Positions 33,782-44,659 of a DNA stretch of 64,000 nucleotides are shown one piece after another; position 1 is the stretch's first letter, and each line of letters begins with the position of its first letter. Made by a program: the position numbers and the translations under genes. Origin of the DNA: Trichobilharzia regenti (taxonomy: Eukaryota > Platyhelminthes > Trematoda > Strigeidida > Schistosomatidae); NCBI GenBank assembly GCA_944472135.2, contig OX235262.1, positions 83,178,903 to 83,242,902 on the forward strand, read 5' to 3'. The notes below the pieces were generated by a model. The model had not been told where the DNA came from. It saw nothing but the letters and a program-made list of their open reading frames with translations, and searched no databases.

Positions 33782-34560
33782 GAACATCTGATAGATTTCG
33801 GAAACCGAGCTACACCCCAAACAAACTTCAGCGTCGTCTACAGAATACGAAGTATTCTTCCTAAAGGTGTACGAATAAGACTTCTTTAAACTGTAGAAGC
33901 AATGGTGGTTCACTTGCTAAGCTCTGAACTCTGCATACAGAAGAAGTTCGTTCAATCACTATACTTGCAATGGACATAATCTATCTTACCACCCGACAAG
34001 TAAATTCTGCCTAATCTCTTTTTTCTAGCTCTTCATTAGTTTTTTTTGTCTTCTCAATTGCAAAACTTTACATTTTCAACTTTCTAGTTCTCTACCCCCA
34101 CCCGATTCAATTTCTGCACCTCACTACCACTGTTACTGACTTGACCAACGCTCAATTTCTAGTCATTTAAGCTACGTCATCCAACTTAATTGCTTAATTT
34201 CAGTTCTAATTTAAATGGCATTATTATCTACCCCACTTCTATTTAGTCTCTACCTGTAATTACCTCTGTTGTTGCCCTGACCTAAGTTGAAACATTTTAG
34301 TCAATTATATTACGTCATCTAACTGACTAACTCAATCTTACTTTAGCTGCTGTTCAATTAACCTTGTTTCTATATTAGATCATTCTTTTATTACCTGATC
34401 AATTATCTAAACTTGACAAACCTCATGTACACAAAAACACACAAATAATTATATATAAATGCGATTGTACAGCTATGTGAATGAATTCACCGAAAACAGT
34501 CTCTTCGCTGAACGTCTTCTCTTTTTCAAATGATTCAGTGGGGATTTTCAAGCTAATTCA

Positions 34561-35039
34561 TAACTCCCCTTCATTATCGCCTTTTCATTAGATTTATTTT
34601 TCTATATGCAGTTCAATCTGTATACTGATTCACTGTATAATTTATTCTGTGTTCTTTTTTGTAAAGTGATTAGATAACAGTTCTGTGAGTTGCATTCTTG
34701 TGTTGTCTATCACGATTTGCCGTCATGTTATGTGTGTTCCATTCTGTATGAAAACCGAGAAGTTACTCATAAGTCATTAAAACATGGTAAAGACTGAAAG
34801 TTAGACATTCTGTGATTTCTTCCACAAAATCGTCAAAATTATATTGCTAGTAAATATGTGTTTCTGTCCTTCGTGTGTTTAATACTTTATGTGTGGTTGT
34901 TGAGTTGACTAGATATCATATGTGAATTTTCTGTTGAATTTATTTGAAGTAGGCTTCATCATAAAAAGCTTTTCACCATAGGACTTTTTTCTTATAATCT
35001 ACCTCTCGTTTACCTAAACGCCAGAAGAAGGTTTTTCAG
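34561..35039. other. No recognised feature between PLE-D and PLE-C
   Basis: AT-rich; may include PLE 3' sequence. No frame or motif is called. Confidence 0.4.
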
Positions 35040-35850
35040 ATGCTCTCTGTATTAGCGAATAACGCTAACTGCACTATCCACGGAATCTCATCAAAAGATA
35101 TATACCCCCAAGCCAACCTATCAAATCAGTAGCCCCAAAGGAAAGTACAAAGAAAATCGCCCTTCCATATGTAAAGGACATCTCAGAAATCACTGCAAAA
35201 ATCTTCAAACCCTAAAGAATCGATGTCACACACAAACCAACAAAATCACTTCACTCAGCTCTATGTCAATCAAAAGTCTCAAAAATGAAAAAAGATAAAA
35301 CCAACGGCATCTATTAAATAAATTTTAACAACTGCAGAAAACACTACATTGGCCAAAGTGGACGTCCCCTTCCTCTTCGTATCCATGACCATAAGCTAGC
35401 CATCAAAAGACATGATATCCACCTCTTCATATCATTACATACAGATCACCACGAAATTCAGTTCGACTGGGACAACGTTCAAATATTGGACAAAGGAAAC
35501 ACCAGGAATGCTAGAGAATTTTTAGAAGCCTGCTATTCCAGTGAATCGTCAATCAATAGACACATCGAGATAGACAAAATTTACCAACCGATAAGAAGGA
35601 AACCTCACACACAAAGGATCAAAGTTCAAGTTTAAGAAACGGTCAGTTCCAATACAAGAAGCCTGGAGGGTGGGGAAACACACAAAAACAACCAATCACA
35701 TTCAAGGTCACCAGAAGAGATGACTAATAAACTGGTGAAGAAATCTAAAAGCTCACTTCAAATTGAAGTATGAGCTGAAGATGTTGCCCAGTAGGGCAAT
35801 GAAACCTGTGCGAATTAACTATCCAGCTCAGAGAACACAACCACATCAAA
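35040..35850 (+). mobile_element. PLE-C: Penelope-like element, C-terminal part and terminal motif
   Basis: Plus-strand frames read ALPYVKDISEITAKIFKP, then FNNCRKHYIGQSGRPLPLR (intact YIG of the GIY-YIG nuclease), HDHKLAIKRHD, FDWDNVQILDKGNTRNAREF and SSINRHIEIDKIYQP to a stop near 35634. The downstream segment 35755-35850 (GAGCTGAAGATGTTGCCCAG, GGGCAATGAAAC) is the one found as an inverted pair at 19508-19676. The sequence type differs clearly from PLE-A, -B and -D. Confidence 0.85.
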
Positions 35851-37039
35851 AACTACAAAATGTTGCATGAATTCTCTTGAATCAAACTTTAGCTAAGATG
35901 ATCTGTCAATACTCAAGCCAGTGTCGTTTCATATTCAAAGTTTTTTTTAGAGGAGACAACCTATACTGTGTAATCTTCTTAATTCTTCTTGGATACTGCA
36001 CGCTTATAACTTATCGACTTTGATTACACCTTTTCTTTAAAAACACTCTCAGTAGAAACTGTGGTATTGCAGAATAACTGATCTGAAAATCCTTCCATCA
36101 AAAATCTATTTACAATATTCATACTTATTTGAAAATTTCAAATAACTTAGTATTTATGAATTATCTCCCATAACCTGTAAATTATTTTTTCTAAATTTGT
36201 ATATCTCCCTTTAACTTAATCCTTACTATTTGTTCTTGTGTCTGCTTTGTAGTCGTCGTTATTGCTTCTCTTTTTTGTCGTCTGATAATGTTGATAATGA
36301 GTTGTTTCATGAGTGTGACTTTGTTTCATTAAAGTCAGTTTTATTCCGTAAAGCGGCTGCTTGACCTGGGATTGCTTGAGAGAAACATATTATGTTCTTT
36401 TTAATTCTCACTGACACAGTTTTGATTCCACTTTACTGCGGATATTCTTAAACATTCCCAGGTGTCTTATGGCTGTGTTTGGTTAATTAATTTTGTTGCA
36501 CACTAATTTATCCCCGAGAAATTTTGGACGGTATAGTTACTGGACGGCACTGTTGAGGTAGTTTCTAGTATCAGTTCACGTTTTTATTTTTGAATAGTAC
36601 CACAGATGTTAACACCACCGAATGGCTTTTGATTGGAATGTATTTTTTGACAGTCCGCCGCTTGCTAAAGTTCGGTAACCTATGCCGAAAAACAAACTGA
36701 CTAGTTCACTGCGTTCAGATAGAAATACTAGTTATTTCTAATTATTTATGATAAACTTACAGATGATAATTTTTAAAAATATAGCTGGATTTATTTTAAC
36801 GTCTTTGCTTGTGTCCTTAGAAAAACTGTCTGAATGCGGACCTATTCGGGAATCTGCCTTGTTGAATTTGTGCTTAATGAGATTCCAGAAAAAATGCGGA
36901 ACGTTCTGGAATTACCTAAACTGCATTTTATTTTTTCTTCACGAGTTATTTAGTTACTCCCCGAAAACCTTGTACAGTGTATCTTCCGCCTTTACGTTGT
37001 GATTATAAGTGACCAAGAACATCTTGCTCAATTAATATG
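35851..37039. other. No recognised feature
   Basis: Includes an 84-codon chance frame (36748-37002) without motifs. A segment at 36240-36660 is somewhat GC-richer and may be an old repeat. Confidence 0.4.
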
Positions 37040-37265
37040 TAGAAGAAAATGGTGATGGGTCGGATACAGGCTGAAGACTCCACTGAGTGACATTGTGAGC
37101 CAGGCCATCCTTCGAGTAAAACCCGAGTGAGAAACGACCAGTTGGGCGTCCGAGGATGACATTGGAGAAGATGACAACTTATGGGCAATCATAAGGTGAT
37201 CTAAAGGTGACTGCAGAGAACAGGATAAAACGAAGATGTGCTGCTGAAGCCTTGCATTTTCTGTA
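37040..37265 (+). pseudogene. Degraded RTE-clade LINE 3' remnant
   Basis: GAAGAAAATGGTGATGGGTC, CATTGTGAGCCAGGCCATCC and GTGCTGCTGAAGCCTTGC follow the order of the RTE C-terminal region (RRKWRWIGH, SDITRQA, CAAEAL). Frame breaks throughout. Confidence 0.6.
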
Positions 37266-37682
37266 CTTTCTGGTTTATTTCTAATCAGCTTACCACTCTT
37301 TATAATTTTCCCGACGTATTTATAGACTGAAACTTGCTAACTCTTTATTCCCCTTCAACCATTAGACTTAACTCCCTCTCCAATTTCCGTAATGCTGCCT
37401 GGATTGTTTATATCTCGCGAAGTTTTCAATTAGATGTACAAACAGTTGATTTCTGTTTTGTGTATATTATCCTTTAAAGTAAAAACTCAGTATTCTGTAG
37501 GCCTAATTTCTACTCAATAAGGTCAAACAAATATCCCGGTTCTAAACAATGGAACCTATCGTTAGAAAAAGGACTGTTTTCAATGACACTTTAATAATGA
37601 ATGTTAGTATGTGGCATATCCAATGCTTCAAAATAGTCTAACTAAATTACCATGTGAAAAAGATTTTATTCATGAAGTGATA
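37266..37682. other. No recognised feature
   Basis: AT-rich sequence. Confidence 0.5.
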
Positions 37683-37772
37683 TGTTTCTATAGTTTGATT
37701 TGTAAGGATTAGTTATGTTTTACTGGTTGATCACGGATTAATATCAGTTAGAGAACCATTGAAAACCAGGGA

Positions 37773-37821
37773 GTACTGGGCAGCTGCTGTTTCATCCTAG
37801 TTTGGGAATCATCGGCAGTAC
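37773..37821 (-). ncRNA. Hammerhead ribozyme motif in the inverted left arm
   Basis: The reverse complement of the arm holds GTACTG/CAGTAC-type pairing (with one change near the cleavage side), CCGATGA, GAAACAGCAGCTG and the NUH position. It mirrors the motif at 38074-38122. Confidence 0.6.
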
Positions 37822-38073
37822 GCTGATGCTCACTAGTGACTTGCTACAGGTTGGAGTTTCCTGAGTTCTAGTGAGAAGTCGTGACCAGTGAGGTCCAATT
37901 AGATGTCACATGTGTGAATGGATGTCCCACCAACGACAATGGTTGGTATCGCGGTAAATCACGAATTAGTAGAAGTTAGAATTCACAAGCCATTGAATCG
38001 GGTCCCAGTGGCTGAATGGTATACGAGCTTGCCTTGTAACCGGAAGGTCCTGGGTTCGAATCCCAGTGAGTGC

Positions 38074-38122
38074 GTACTGCCGATGATTCCCAAACTAGGA
38101 TGAAACAGTAGCTGTCCAGTAC
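38074..38122 (+). ncRNA. Hammerhead ribozyme motif in HH-SINE, near-complete
   Basis: Stem I: GTACTG (38074-38079) pairs perfectly with CAGTAC (38117-38122). Core: CCGATGA (38080-38086), one change from CUGAUGA. Stem II: TTCC/GGAT (three pairs, one mismatch). GAAA is at 38102-38105. Stem III is made by ACAG/CTGT with loop TAG. The cleavage-site C is 38116. All parts are in type-I order. The U4-to-C change may reduce activity. Confidence 0.7.
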
Positions 38123-38180
38123 TCCCTGGTTTTCAATGGTTCTCTAACTGATATTAATCCGTGATCAACCAGTAGAACTG

Positions 38181-38519
38181 ATATGTGTTACTAAGCGCAG
38201 AAAACTAAGATCTAAGGCAGTTTGATGACTAACTCATATTATTTAAGACTAAGTTCATTTGCTTCCTAATGTGCAGTAGCGTTCTATCACTTAGCAATTT
38301 TACTGTACATCTGATTAAAAACAATGAGGAAATATTGTGAATAAAAGGACACAATGATAAGGATGTAGATATTAACTCTCCACCTAGGCTACGCCATGGA
38401 AACTGTATTTTTTGGAGCCTTGGTAGTTACAGTGTACTGGTTCCACATAATAAAAAGTAATTTAGAATGCTTTAGATTTCTGATTTGTCAGGTAAGATTT
38501 ATAATACAACAACAAACAT
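38181..38519. other. No recognised feature
   Basis: AT-rich sequence before PLE-B. Confidence 0.45.
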
Positions 38520-39543
38520 AAAAGCTTAGTATTCCTATTAACGGAAGTCTTGATACCATTTCCAGTCCACTAGAATCAGATACAACGCTATCAAAAAAAT
38601 GTCCACTGGACACCAGTGAAATAATTAAGAGCTTGAAATTCTATCTAGAAAGTAATTATTTTACATTTAAAGGGCGTTTATATAGACAGACAATTGGTGT
38701 TGCTATGGGTTCACCAGTCTCCCTAATAGTCGCTGACCTTTTCATGGATAGATTCGAAAATAACATCTTTTCAAGCATACTCTCTAAAAAATATAGTTAA
38801 CATATGTGGATGACACTTTGGTAGTACTAAAATGAGATCTACACAGTTCATTCCTAGAGAAAATAAACTGTGTATCTCCCAGAATTCAGTTCACTTCGGA
38901 AGCAGAATCAGACATCGGTGAACTACCATTTCTAGACTGCCTAGTTAAGAAAAAGGAAAACGGACATTTCAGTATATCCATATTCAGGAAGAAAACCCAC
39001 TCCAATAAATATTTAGACTTCAAATCATCACACCCCATCAGCACAAAGATTTCAGTTGTTTCAAGTCTTCTTAGACGAGCACACTCTCTGATAACGGATG
39101 AGAAAGAAAATGCAGAAGAAATATCAAACATTACTGAAACTTTCAAGCAAAACAACTACCCAAGGAACTTCATCAACAAAATCAACACAGACATTAAGTA
39201 TGGCCGAAAACACATTCCGAAAACATGGACCTCAACAATCATCATTCCATATAGAGCAGAGACGTCAGACGATATCATAAGAAATGTACACCCTAGAGCA
39301 TCTGTTCGATCACTAAGAAATCCGGTTGACCTAGAAAAACTTGAAAAATCATCAGGCATAGGTCTGCATGCTATAGAATCAGGCCACAAAATTGATTTTG
39401 ACAATATTGAAATAATCGAGTAAAAGCATTTTAGAAGTCATCGTCGGAGCATCTGCACAAGAAGCCGACATGTTAACCTGAGACCGAGCACTTCAGTCCA
39501 ATCAATCGACGGGAAAATCAAAAATTCAATGAAATAATTAATA
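38520..39543 (+). mobile_element. PLE-B: Penelope-like element with RT palm and partial GIY-YIG, interrupted by a SINE
   Basis: The plus strand enters at the first RT palm motif (SIPINGSLDTISS) and reads RLYRQTIGVAMGSP, then YVDDT at 38803-38817 (catalytic residues intact, but a 1-base frame break lies just before). ELPFLDCLVKKKENG and KYGRKHIPKTWTSTIIIPY follow. Soon after 39275 the reading jumps to HPRASVRS, so the GIY-YIG catalytic centre has been deleted (compare 18.6 kb). Coding ends near 39420. The 3' tail resumes after an Sm-alpha-like SINE at 39748. Confidence 0.85.
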
Positions 39544-39544
39544 T

Positions 39545-39747
39545 GACCCGTTGCACAAGAGGTGGCTCTCGTGGCCCAAGTGGTCTAGTGGGTAACTCTT
39601 TGGCGTTTGAAACTATGGGCACTGAGTTCGAGCCTCGGTGGGAACATCATCACTCACTGAGAAATGCAGGTACATCCAGCTGACGAGCCCCAAATAGGAC
39701 GAAATGCGTGTTATCCTAGATTCCACTGCTAGTCACCATCCACCAAT
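39545..39747 (+). mobile_element. Sm-alpha-like SINE with a hammerhead, inserted in the PLE-B tail
   Basis: It starts CGTTGCACAAGAGGTGGCTC, with an A-box-like TGGCCCAAGTGGTCTAGTGG and a B box AGTTCGAGCCTC. A hammerhead lies at 39674-39721, followed by TTCCACTGCTAGTCACCATC. The layout (tRNA-like promoter, then hammerhead) is that of the schistosome Sm-alpha repeat family. PLE-B tail sequence lies directly to its right and matches the uninterrupted tail at 19.15 kb, so the SINE is the later arrival. Confidence 0.85.
39674..39721 (+). ncRNA. Hammerhead ribozyme in Sm-alpha-like SINE
   Basis: Stem I is ATCCAG (39674-39679) with CTAGAT (39716-39721), one mismatch. The core is CTGACGA (39680-39686), a valid CUGANGA. 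Stem II is GCCC/GGAC around CAAATA, one mismatch. GAAA is at 39701-39704. A short stem III (ATG with TAT) leads to ATC, with cleavage expected after 39715. The strongest single hammerhead core in the window. Confidence 0.75.
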
Positions 39748-39985
39748 TAGATGTACTATTACCTTTATTATTTGGTTTAGTGATCTTCATTTTTATTTTG
39801 ACTTTCAATATGTCCTTTTAACTTGACCTAAGTCTATTTTCTCACCCTTTAGCTCTTTGTCATTTATGTTTTGAGATTTAGTAAACTCTGGTTTGTTAAT
39901 ACTTTGATAAAGCCACTAGCATTAAACAGCAAAACATCAGTGCAAAAACAATATCGTTTTGTTTTTCATTCATGGGGAAATACAA
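39748..39985 (+). mobile_element. PLE-B 3' tail, continued after the SINE
   Basis: ATGTACTATTACCTTTATTA, TTATTTGGTTTAGTGATC and CAATATCGTTTTGTTTTTCA match 19148-19385. The hammerhead-like relic is present but worn (TTTGATAAAGCC…CAAAACATCAG). Confidence 0.75.
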
Positions 39986-40651
39986 AGACCTTTATTATAA
40001 TGAAGCAGAAAAGCAGTTCAAAAAATAATAATGAATATAGATCAATAAAAAGTTGAAAACGATGAAGGTAGACAATTCATGTGTATCAAGAGGATAAAAG
40101 AAGTGGATGTTTATTCTGAAAACACATCTTTTATTGTTATCATTTCGCTTCAACACTTTTCAGCTGCGTGAAGTTGCCAAGATTGTTCAATCTACAAGAA
40201 TAAAAACAACACTTTTAAATGTAAACATTGCAAATTACTTCATATTAGTAATAATAGACCAAAATCGATAGAATGCGTTAGCTAATCAACCGTTAGTCAT
40301 TAAAACTTGAAAATCTCTGACGCACACGTGTTGGTTATCGTATTGAGTTAGTCAGGTGTAACAAGCACCGTTCTCCTCAATGTACTAAGCCTTTTTTTTG
40401 TAAAATAAAGCTTTCTTGCCTCTGTTTGAAAATTATTTCAGGCATTTAAAAATCATATGCTTGATAATTATCACCTGTATTGCGAACACTGAATACTACC
40501 AACATATTCATACATTGTGTTCAAGTCATAGTAATTAATCATCAACGCGGAATGAATAGCTTTTTAACCGCGCAAACGCTGATAAAGCCACCATATTCAA
40601 ACAATAAACTATAACTGAAGACAGACAGCTTCTGTGACAACCTGATCGACC
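39986..40651. other. No recognised feature
   Basis: AT-rich sequence. Confidence 0.5.
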
Positions 40652-40666
40652 ATATAAGTAATATAT

Positions 40667-41009
40667 TATTATTGTTCCCTTGGGTTCCTTGTGGAACATA
40701 GAGCTTCAACTGCACGTCTCCACTTGCTTCTGTCTTCCTTCTGCTGTACTCTTCACCTGCATACATGTTAGTCCATACTCTTTCGACTCCTCTTCACACG
40801 ATCTCCTGCATGTGACCCTTGCATTGACGTCCCACTCGCCGCTTCCCTTTCAGCTTGGTTCCACTCGAGCAATGGCCTGACGTGCGCGCGATGTCACCCA
40901 TCGATCTCCTCAACGAGTGTCTAATCCATCTCCCTCCACTTTCTCCTGCATATTTGTTGGTTGGCGATTGGTTCTTGTTTAGTTTCTTCCCGTAGTTTCT
41001 TGTTGAACT
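40667..41009 (-). mobile_element. RTE-clade LINE, subfamily 2, short copy with 15-bp target duplication
   Basis: 343 bp of RTE 3' end on the minus strand (CCACTGAAGCTGAAA-like C-terminus, GTTGAAGCTCTATGTTCC, AATAATA tail). ATATAAGTAATATAT flanks it at 40652-40666 and 41010-41024, a perfect duplication. It carries ATTG before CTCGAGTGGAACC as in the 27.4-kb copy. Dead fragment. Confidence 0.88.
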
Positions 41010-41024
41010 ATATAAGTAATATAT

Positions 41025-41529
41025 GTATATTCTGCATACTTTATGCAATACCTTAGACAAACTGTTTCATTATTCCTTGAATATGCAAATGACTTTCTCA
41101 AACTGAGTTAAATAATTTACAAATTAAAAATTATATCCCTTTTTACAACTTACACTTAGAATATGATGCTATTACGAGTTGGTTAACACATAGATGTCCA
41201 AACCAAGTCCAGATTTTATGTTCCCTGTTTTCAGTTTCCCTTTCCCAATGAATATATATATATAGTAGTACGATGTTTCTCTATACTATATACTTTACCC
41301 AATATCTTGATTAAGATTCTCAGTATGATCTACCACTCTACAGGTAGTGAAAGTCACAGACTCATTCCATACTAAACACACTGCCTTGTGCGTATCCCAG
41401 CAAAGGCTATGATCCAATTACCCATATAATAAATGTGTTTAACTTCTGGAATTGTCTTTACATAGGACTTTTAAATAAATACACTGAATTTCGCGCACAG
41501 CGTTTTAACCACGTTCGAACCAAGATCGA
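41025..41529. other. No recognised feature
   Basis: AT-rich, with a short (TA)n at about 41249-41260. Confidence 0.5.
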
Positions 41530-42010
41530 CGAAGTAAGATAGGTGTTCATCTACTCTGAAGTCATTGTAAGGAGATCCACAACACTCAGCGAAAGGAGTA
41601 AATTCTGAATTTTCCACACGAATATCAAGTCAGCGCTTCCATATGTTTCAAAGACCTGTCATCTCTAATAGGTTGCAGAGTCTCATCAATAGCTACCTTT
41701 ACCCTATACTCAGGATCAGAAGGCCGATCAGAGAGAATAAGCGGGCAGAGAATCACTTATCCCGCGATAAATATGCAGGAGTAACTAAAGGTAGATTTGA
41801 CATACACTCAAATATAACAAAAAATGACAAACAGTCTAACAGAACACGAAATAGAATCGACAGATTGAACACCTGAGGGTAACTTGAGGAGATTATATGA
41901 GAAGGGAATAAAAATCTGCAGAGAATCCTGGAGTCAGCTGAAAGTGATGACAGAGGACCGAGTTCAATACGTGAATATGTCACTGCAGACCCATGTTGCT
42001 ATCTGATTGC
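41530..42010 (+). pseudogene. Degraded RTE-clade LINE remnant
   Basis: Broken frames give GRSTTLSERS…IFHTNIKSALPYVSKT (expected WRSTALS…[16 protein letters not shown]), then ATFTLYSGSEGRS, EIICAGR-like segments and an end with CACTGCAGACCCATGTTGCT. This is the same order as the RTE C-terminal region, strongly diverged. Confidence 0.6.
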
Positions 42011-42429
42011 AAGGAGAATAATTTCTACAGTGTTCCGTATGACACGACAACATAACAGCGGAACCGTAACTAACACACTCATTTTTGCCTTCAACTACAC
42101 TTTTAAAAATCCTGTAAAATCCCTAAAAAAGATATTGTAGTAATGCGATCGCTAAACAATAATAACAAGGTAAGTTATTTAGCACGTTTTAACAAATAAT
42201 TATCGACATTCTAATTTCCGATTGAAACTTACTCTGATCATGTAGGGTTAAAAGAATGCCGATGACGAATGTATACTAGTTTATCAAAGAAAAAATGAAG
42301 GATGAGAAATAACAAAATACATGTGATTACAATAAATTCCGCATAATAATTAACTAAATTTTAGCCTATAAACTTAGAATCTAATTTCGTTCAGTAAACA
42401 CTAACTCCTATCACTGGTATTTTGCGTGT
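42011..42429. other. No recognised feature
   Basis: AT-rich sequence. Confidence 0.5.
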
Positions 42430-42617
42430 GCGTCGGTGGCACAGTGGTTAGGACACTCACCGACCATGCACATGGTCCGGGGTCCGATCTCCTGTCGACG
42501 CATACCCGATATCTATGGTTGGCCTGCAAAATTCGGGCTATCGACATCACATGTTGAAAATTCCATACTTGTACCAAAAATACAGTGTGGAATCAAGCTG
42601 TAATCAAAAATATAATA
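42430..42617 (+). mobile_element. SINE-C copy: tRNA-like head with a CR1-like LINE tail
   Basis: GCGTCGGTGGCACAGTGGTT head, CCGACCATGCACATGGTCC, B-box-like GGGTCCGATCTCC, then ATCTATGGTTGGCCTGC, AAATTCCATACTTGTACC and TGTGGAATCAAGCTGTAAT. It matches the copy at 3281-3479 end to end. Confidence 0.82.
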
Positions 42618-42691
42618 TAGTTCTTATTTTGCCTAGTTTTCAGTTCACCATTCCTTTAAATTTGAAGTGATTTCTGATTCTGTTGATTCTA

Positions 42692-43580
42692 ATTATTATT
42701 ATATCATTTAATTCCTAGAGGAACATAAGGCTTCAGCTGCGCGTCTCCACTGCGTTCGGCTCTCGGCCAATTTTTTCACTCAGCTCCAAGTCTGCCCTTA
42801 CGCTTTCATCTGCTCTTCACATGACTTCGTCCAAGTCACCCTTGGACGATCAACTCGCCATTTCCCTTTCGGGTTATACTCGAGGGCTTGTCTAGTGATG
42901 TCACTTGATGGTTTCTTCAGAGTATGGCCAATCCATCTCCATTTCTTCCTGCTTATTTGTTGCACAGTTGGTTCCTGGTTGGTTCGCTCCCAGATACCTT
43001 ACTATTGCTGATCTTTTCTTGCCGGCCATCTGATCTTGATTATTGAGCGAAGACAACTGTTAATGAAGGTCTGAAGTTTATTTGAGATGCTCTTTTATGA
43101 CGCGCCAAGTCTCTGATTCAATCGTATAGTAGCACTGACTTCACATTGGAGTTGAAAATCCGGATCTTATTTTTGATGCTGAGCGCTGTTGACCTCCACA
43201 CAAACTTGAGCGTAATGAAAGCTTGCCTTGCTTTTCCGATTCTGTCTTTGATATCCTGGTCAGTTCCGCCTGTAGTTGAAATGATGCTTCCCAGGTAGGT
43301 GTGTAGGTAAAGGAGGTTGTTTCTTTCAGGTTCCTCCCATTTATGCTGGCAGATTGTTGTTTGTTGTCGTTTCTGTTGATGTTGGCCAGGAATCTTCATC
43401 ACCTCTGTTTTATCCATGTTCACCTGAAGTCCTACCTTTGATGTTTCTTCTGCCAGCTTGTTGCTTTTCACTTGCATATCTTCCAGTTTGTGGGAAATCA
43501 GACACATCATCGGCGAAGTCCAGATCCCCTAAGTTTTTTGTGTGAGTCCATTTTATGCCTGTTTCCTGTTAGCTACGGTT
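42692..43580 (-). mobile_element. RTE-clade LINE, subfamily 1, 5'-truncated
   Basis: Minus strand from the catalytic region to the 3' tail (GCTGAAGCCTTATGTTCC, AATAATAATT). An open piece at 43510-43118 reads [20 protein letters not shown], then, past a small frame disturbance, LGSIISTTGGTDQDI and [17 protein letters not shown]. The FADD box itself is damaged just upstream. Dead copy. Confidence 0.85.
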
Positions 43581-44195
43581 AATAATTTCTCGGAGAAAAA
43601 AATGATTTTCATGTCAAGTTGTAATAGCTGAAATGATTATTCGCCTTCAGTTTACTGGAAATTGTTGATGTTGGTGGTGGTAGTGGCACAGTGTTAAGAC
43701 AGCAAACACTTATACTTACAGTGAGGGATGAAAAGCTTTGTGTGCATTAAAAGTAAAGAGTATCATGGGATACTGATGTTTGATAAACTGAAGTATATCA
43801 CAATAATTACTAAGTACAACCAACTTTTTATGGTAATTCCATTCTATAACTACAATCATATTTATCGTCATGTTTAAATCGGACTGTGAAGTAAAGTATA
43901 ATTTATCTACACTTGTTCAATAAGTCATTATCATATTTGTTGTCTGTAAACGAAAGAAGTACCACTATTTTTTTCTTACTCTTTTGGGGACAAGACACAT
44001 GCGTCAGATAGATTTGAATATGTGTTATCCCAAAACATCTGTTTCTTTGTAAGTTAAAATACGTAGATAATTAAATTGATAGTTGTATATCTCTGACGAC
44101 TTATTATCTTAAGAAAAACAATCTCACAATAAACGTAACTACAGAGATAACCGCCAGATAGAATCGTGTGCTAAAATAATCGCAGATATTTTATT
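43581..44195. other. No recognised feature
   Basis: AT-rich. A short GGTAGTGGCACAGTGTTAAG near 43676 recalls a SINE head but nothing follows it. Confidence 0.4.
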
Positions 44196-44247
44196 GCACC
44201 CGCCGGGGTTACAACCCAGGAGCTCGTAGACCACTCATTCACTGGGC
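44196..44247 (-). mobile_element. HH-SINE tRNA-like head fragment
   Basis: The reverse complement carries GCCCAGTGAATGAGTGGTCT, GAGCTCCTGGGTTGTAACCC: a tRNA-Thr-like head with a deletion. It directly abuts a SINE-R copy in the opposite orientation. Confidence 0.5.
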
Positions 44248-44453
44248 ATTGGTAGCCCAGTGACAGCGTATTCACCGACCATGCACCTGCTTTGATCCAA
44301 CGCACTCGTTAACCCGGTTAACCACTGGCAAGCCCGACAAAGATGTAAGGTGAAGCTACCAACCCCATCCCGTAAAAAAATAAACGTCACTACTAAGATA
44401 AATCCATAGCTCAAATTTGAAGCCTTATGTTCCTCTGAGAATGTAAAAGATTG
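44248..44453 (+). mobile_element. SINE-R copy, diverged
   Basis: CCGACCATGCACCTGCTTTG, AACCACTGGCAAGCCCGAC, CTACCAACCCCATCCCGT and the tail TTGAAGCCTTATGTTCCTCT follow the family order. Confidence 0.65.
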
Positions 44454-44659
44454 AACAGAAAATGAGTTCTATTTAGAGTGAATCAATTCTGGAATTCATT
44501 GAGAAAACGAATTTTACTGAGCTCATTTTCTTACCACCTTGTTTGATTATTATCAATCAGGATTTGCTCGCTACACAAATGTGCTAATTTCTGAACTTGT
44601 CTGTAGGGAATTTTCGATAAGCTAATAAATAAACTGGTCTTTTTTGAACAATGGTAAAT

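Larger units (their letters stand above)
32425..34560 (+). mobile_element. PLE-D: Penelope-like element with reverse transcriptase and GIY-YIG endonuclease
   Basis: The most complete PLE here. With frame breaks the plus strand reads the RT entry (TEQKLTDTLRKLK, YGLSKVHKKGIPLRPI), the palm, the post-RT region (SVPKKLLFMNLQF), the GIY-YIG nuclease and the C-terminal …CIQKKFVQSLYLQW-stop at about 33979. AT-rich 3' sequence follows to about 34560. Premature stops and a mutated catalytic residue make it inactive. It is related to PLE-A but distinct from PLE-B and PLE-C. Confidence 0.88.
37683..38180 (+). mobile_element. HH-SINE with inverted terminal arms and two hammerhead motifs
   Basis: The best-preserved copy. 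The right part has a tRNA-Thr(TGT)-like head (CCCAGTGGCTGAATGGTATA, CTTGCCTTGTAACCGGAAG, B box GGTTCGAATCC), a hammerhead (38074-38122) and an arm ending GATCAACCAGTA (38174). The left part (37721-37824) is the reverse complement of hammerhead plus arm, starting TACTGGTTGATC. The ~100-bp arms face each other across a ~250-bp middle segment that includes the pol III-type promoter. A transcript could fold into a long hairpin with a hammerhead sequence in each arm's DNA, one on each strand. Confidence 0.85.

Noticed and set aside
38010..38068. A functional tRNA-Thr gene
   Set aside because: The anticodon arm and T arm resemble tRNA-Thr(TGT), but the acceptor stem does not close and a hammerhead follows directly, as in the other HH-SINE copies.
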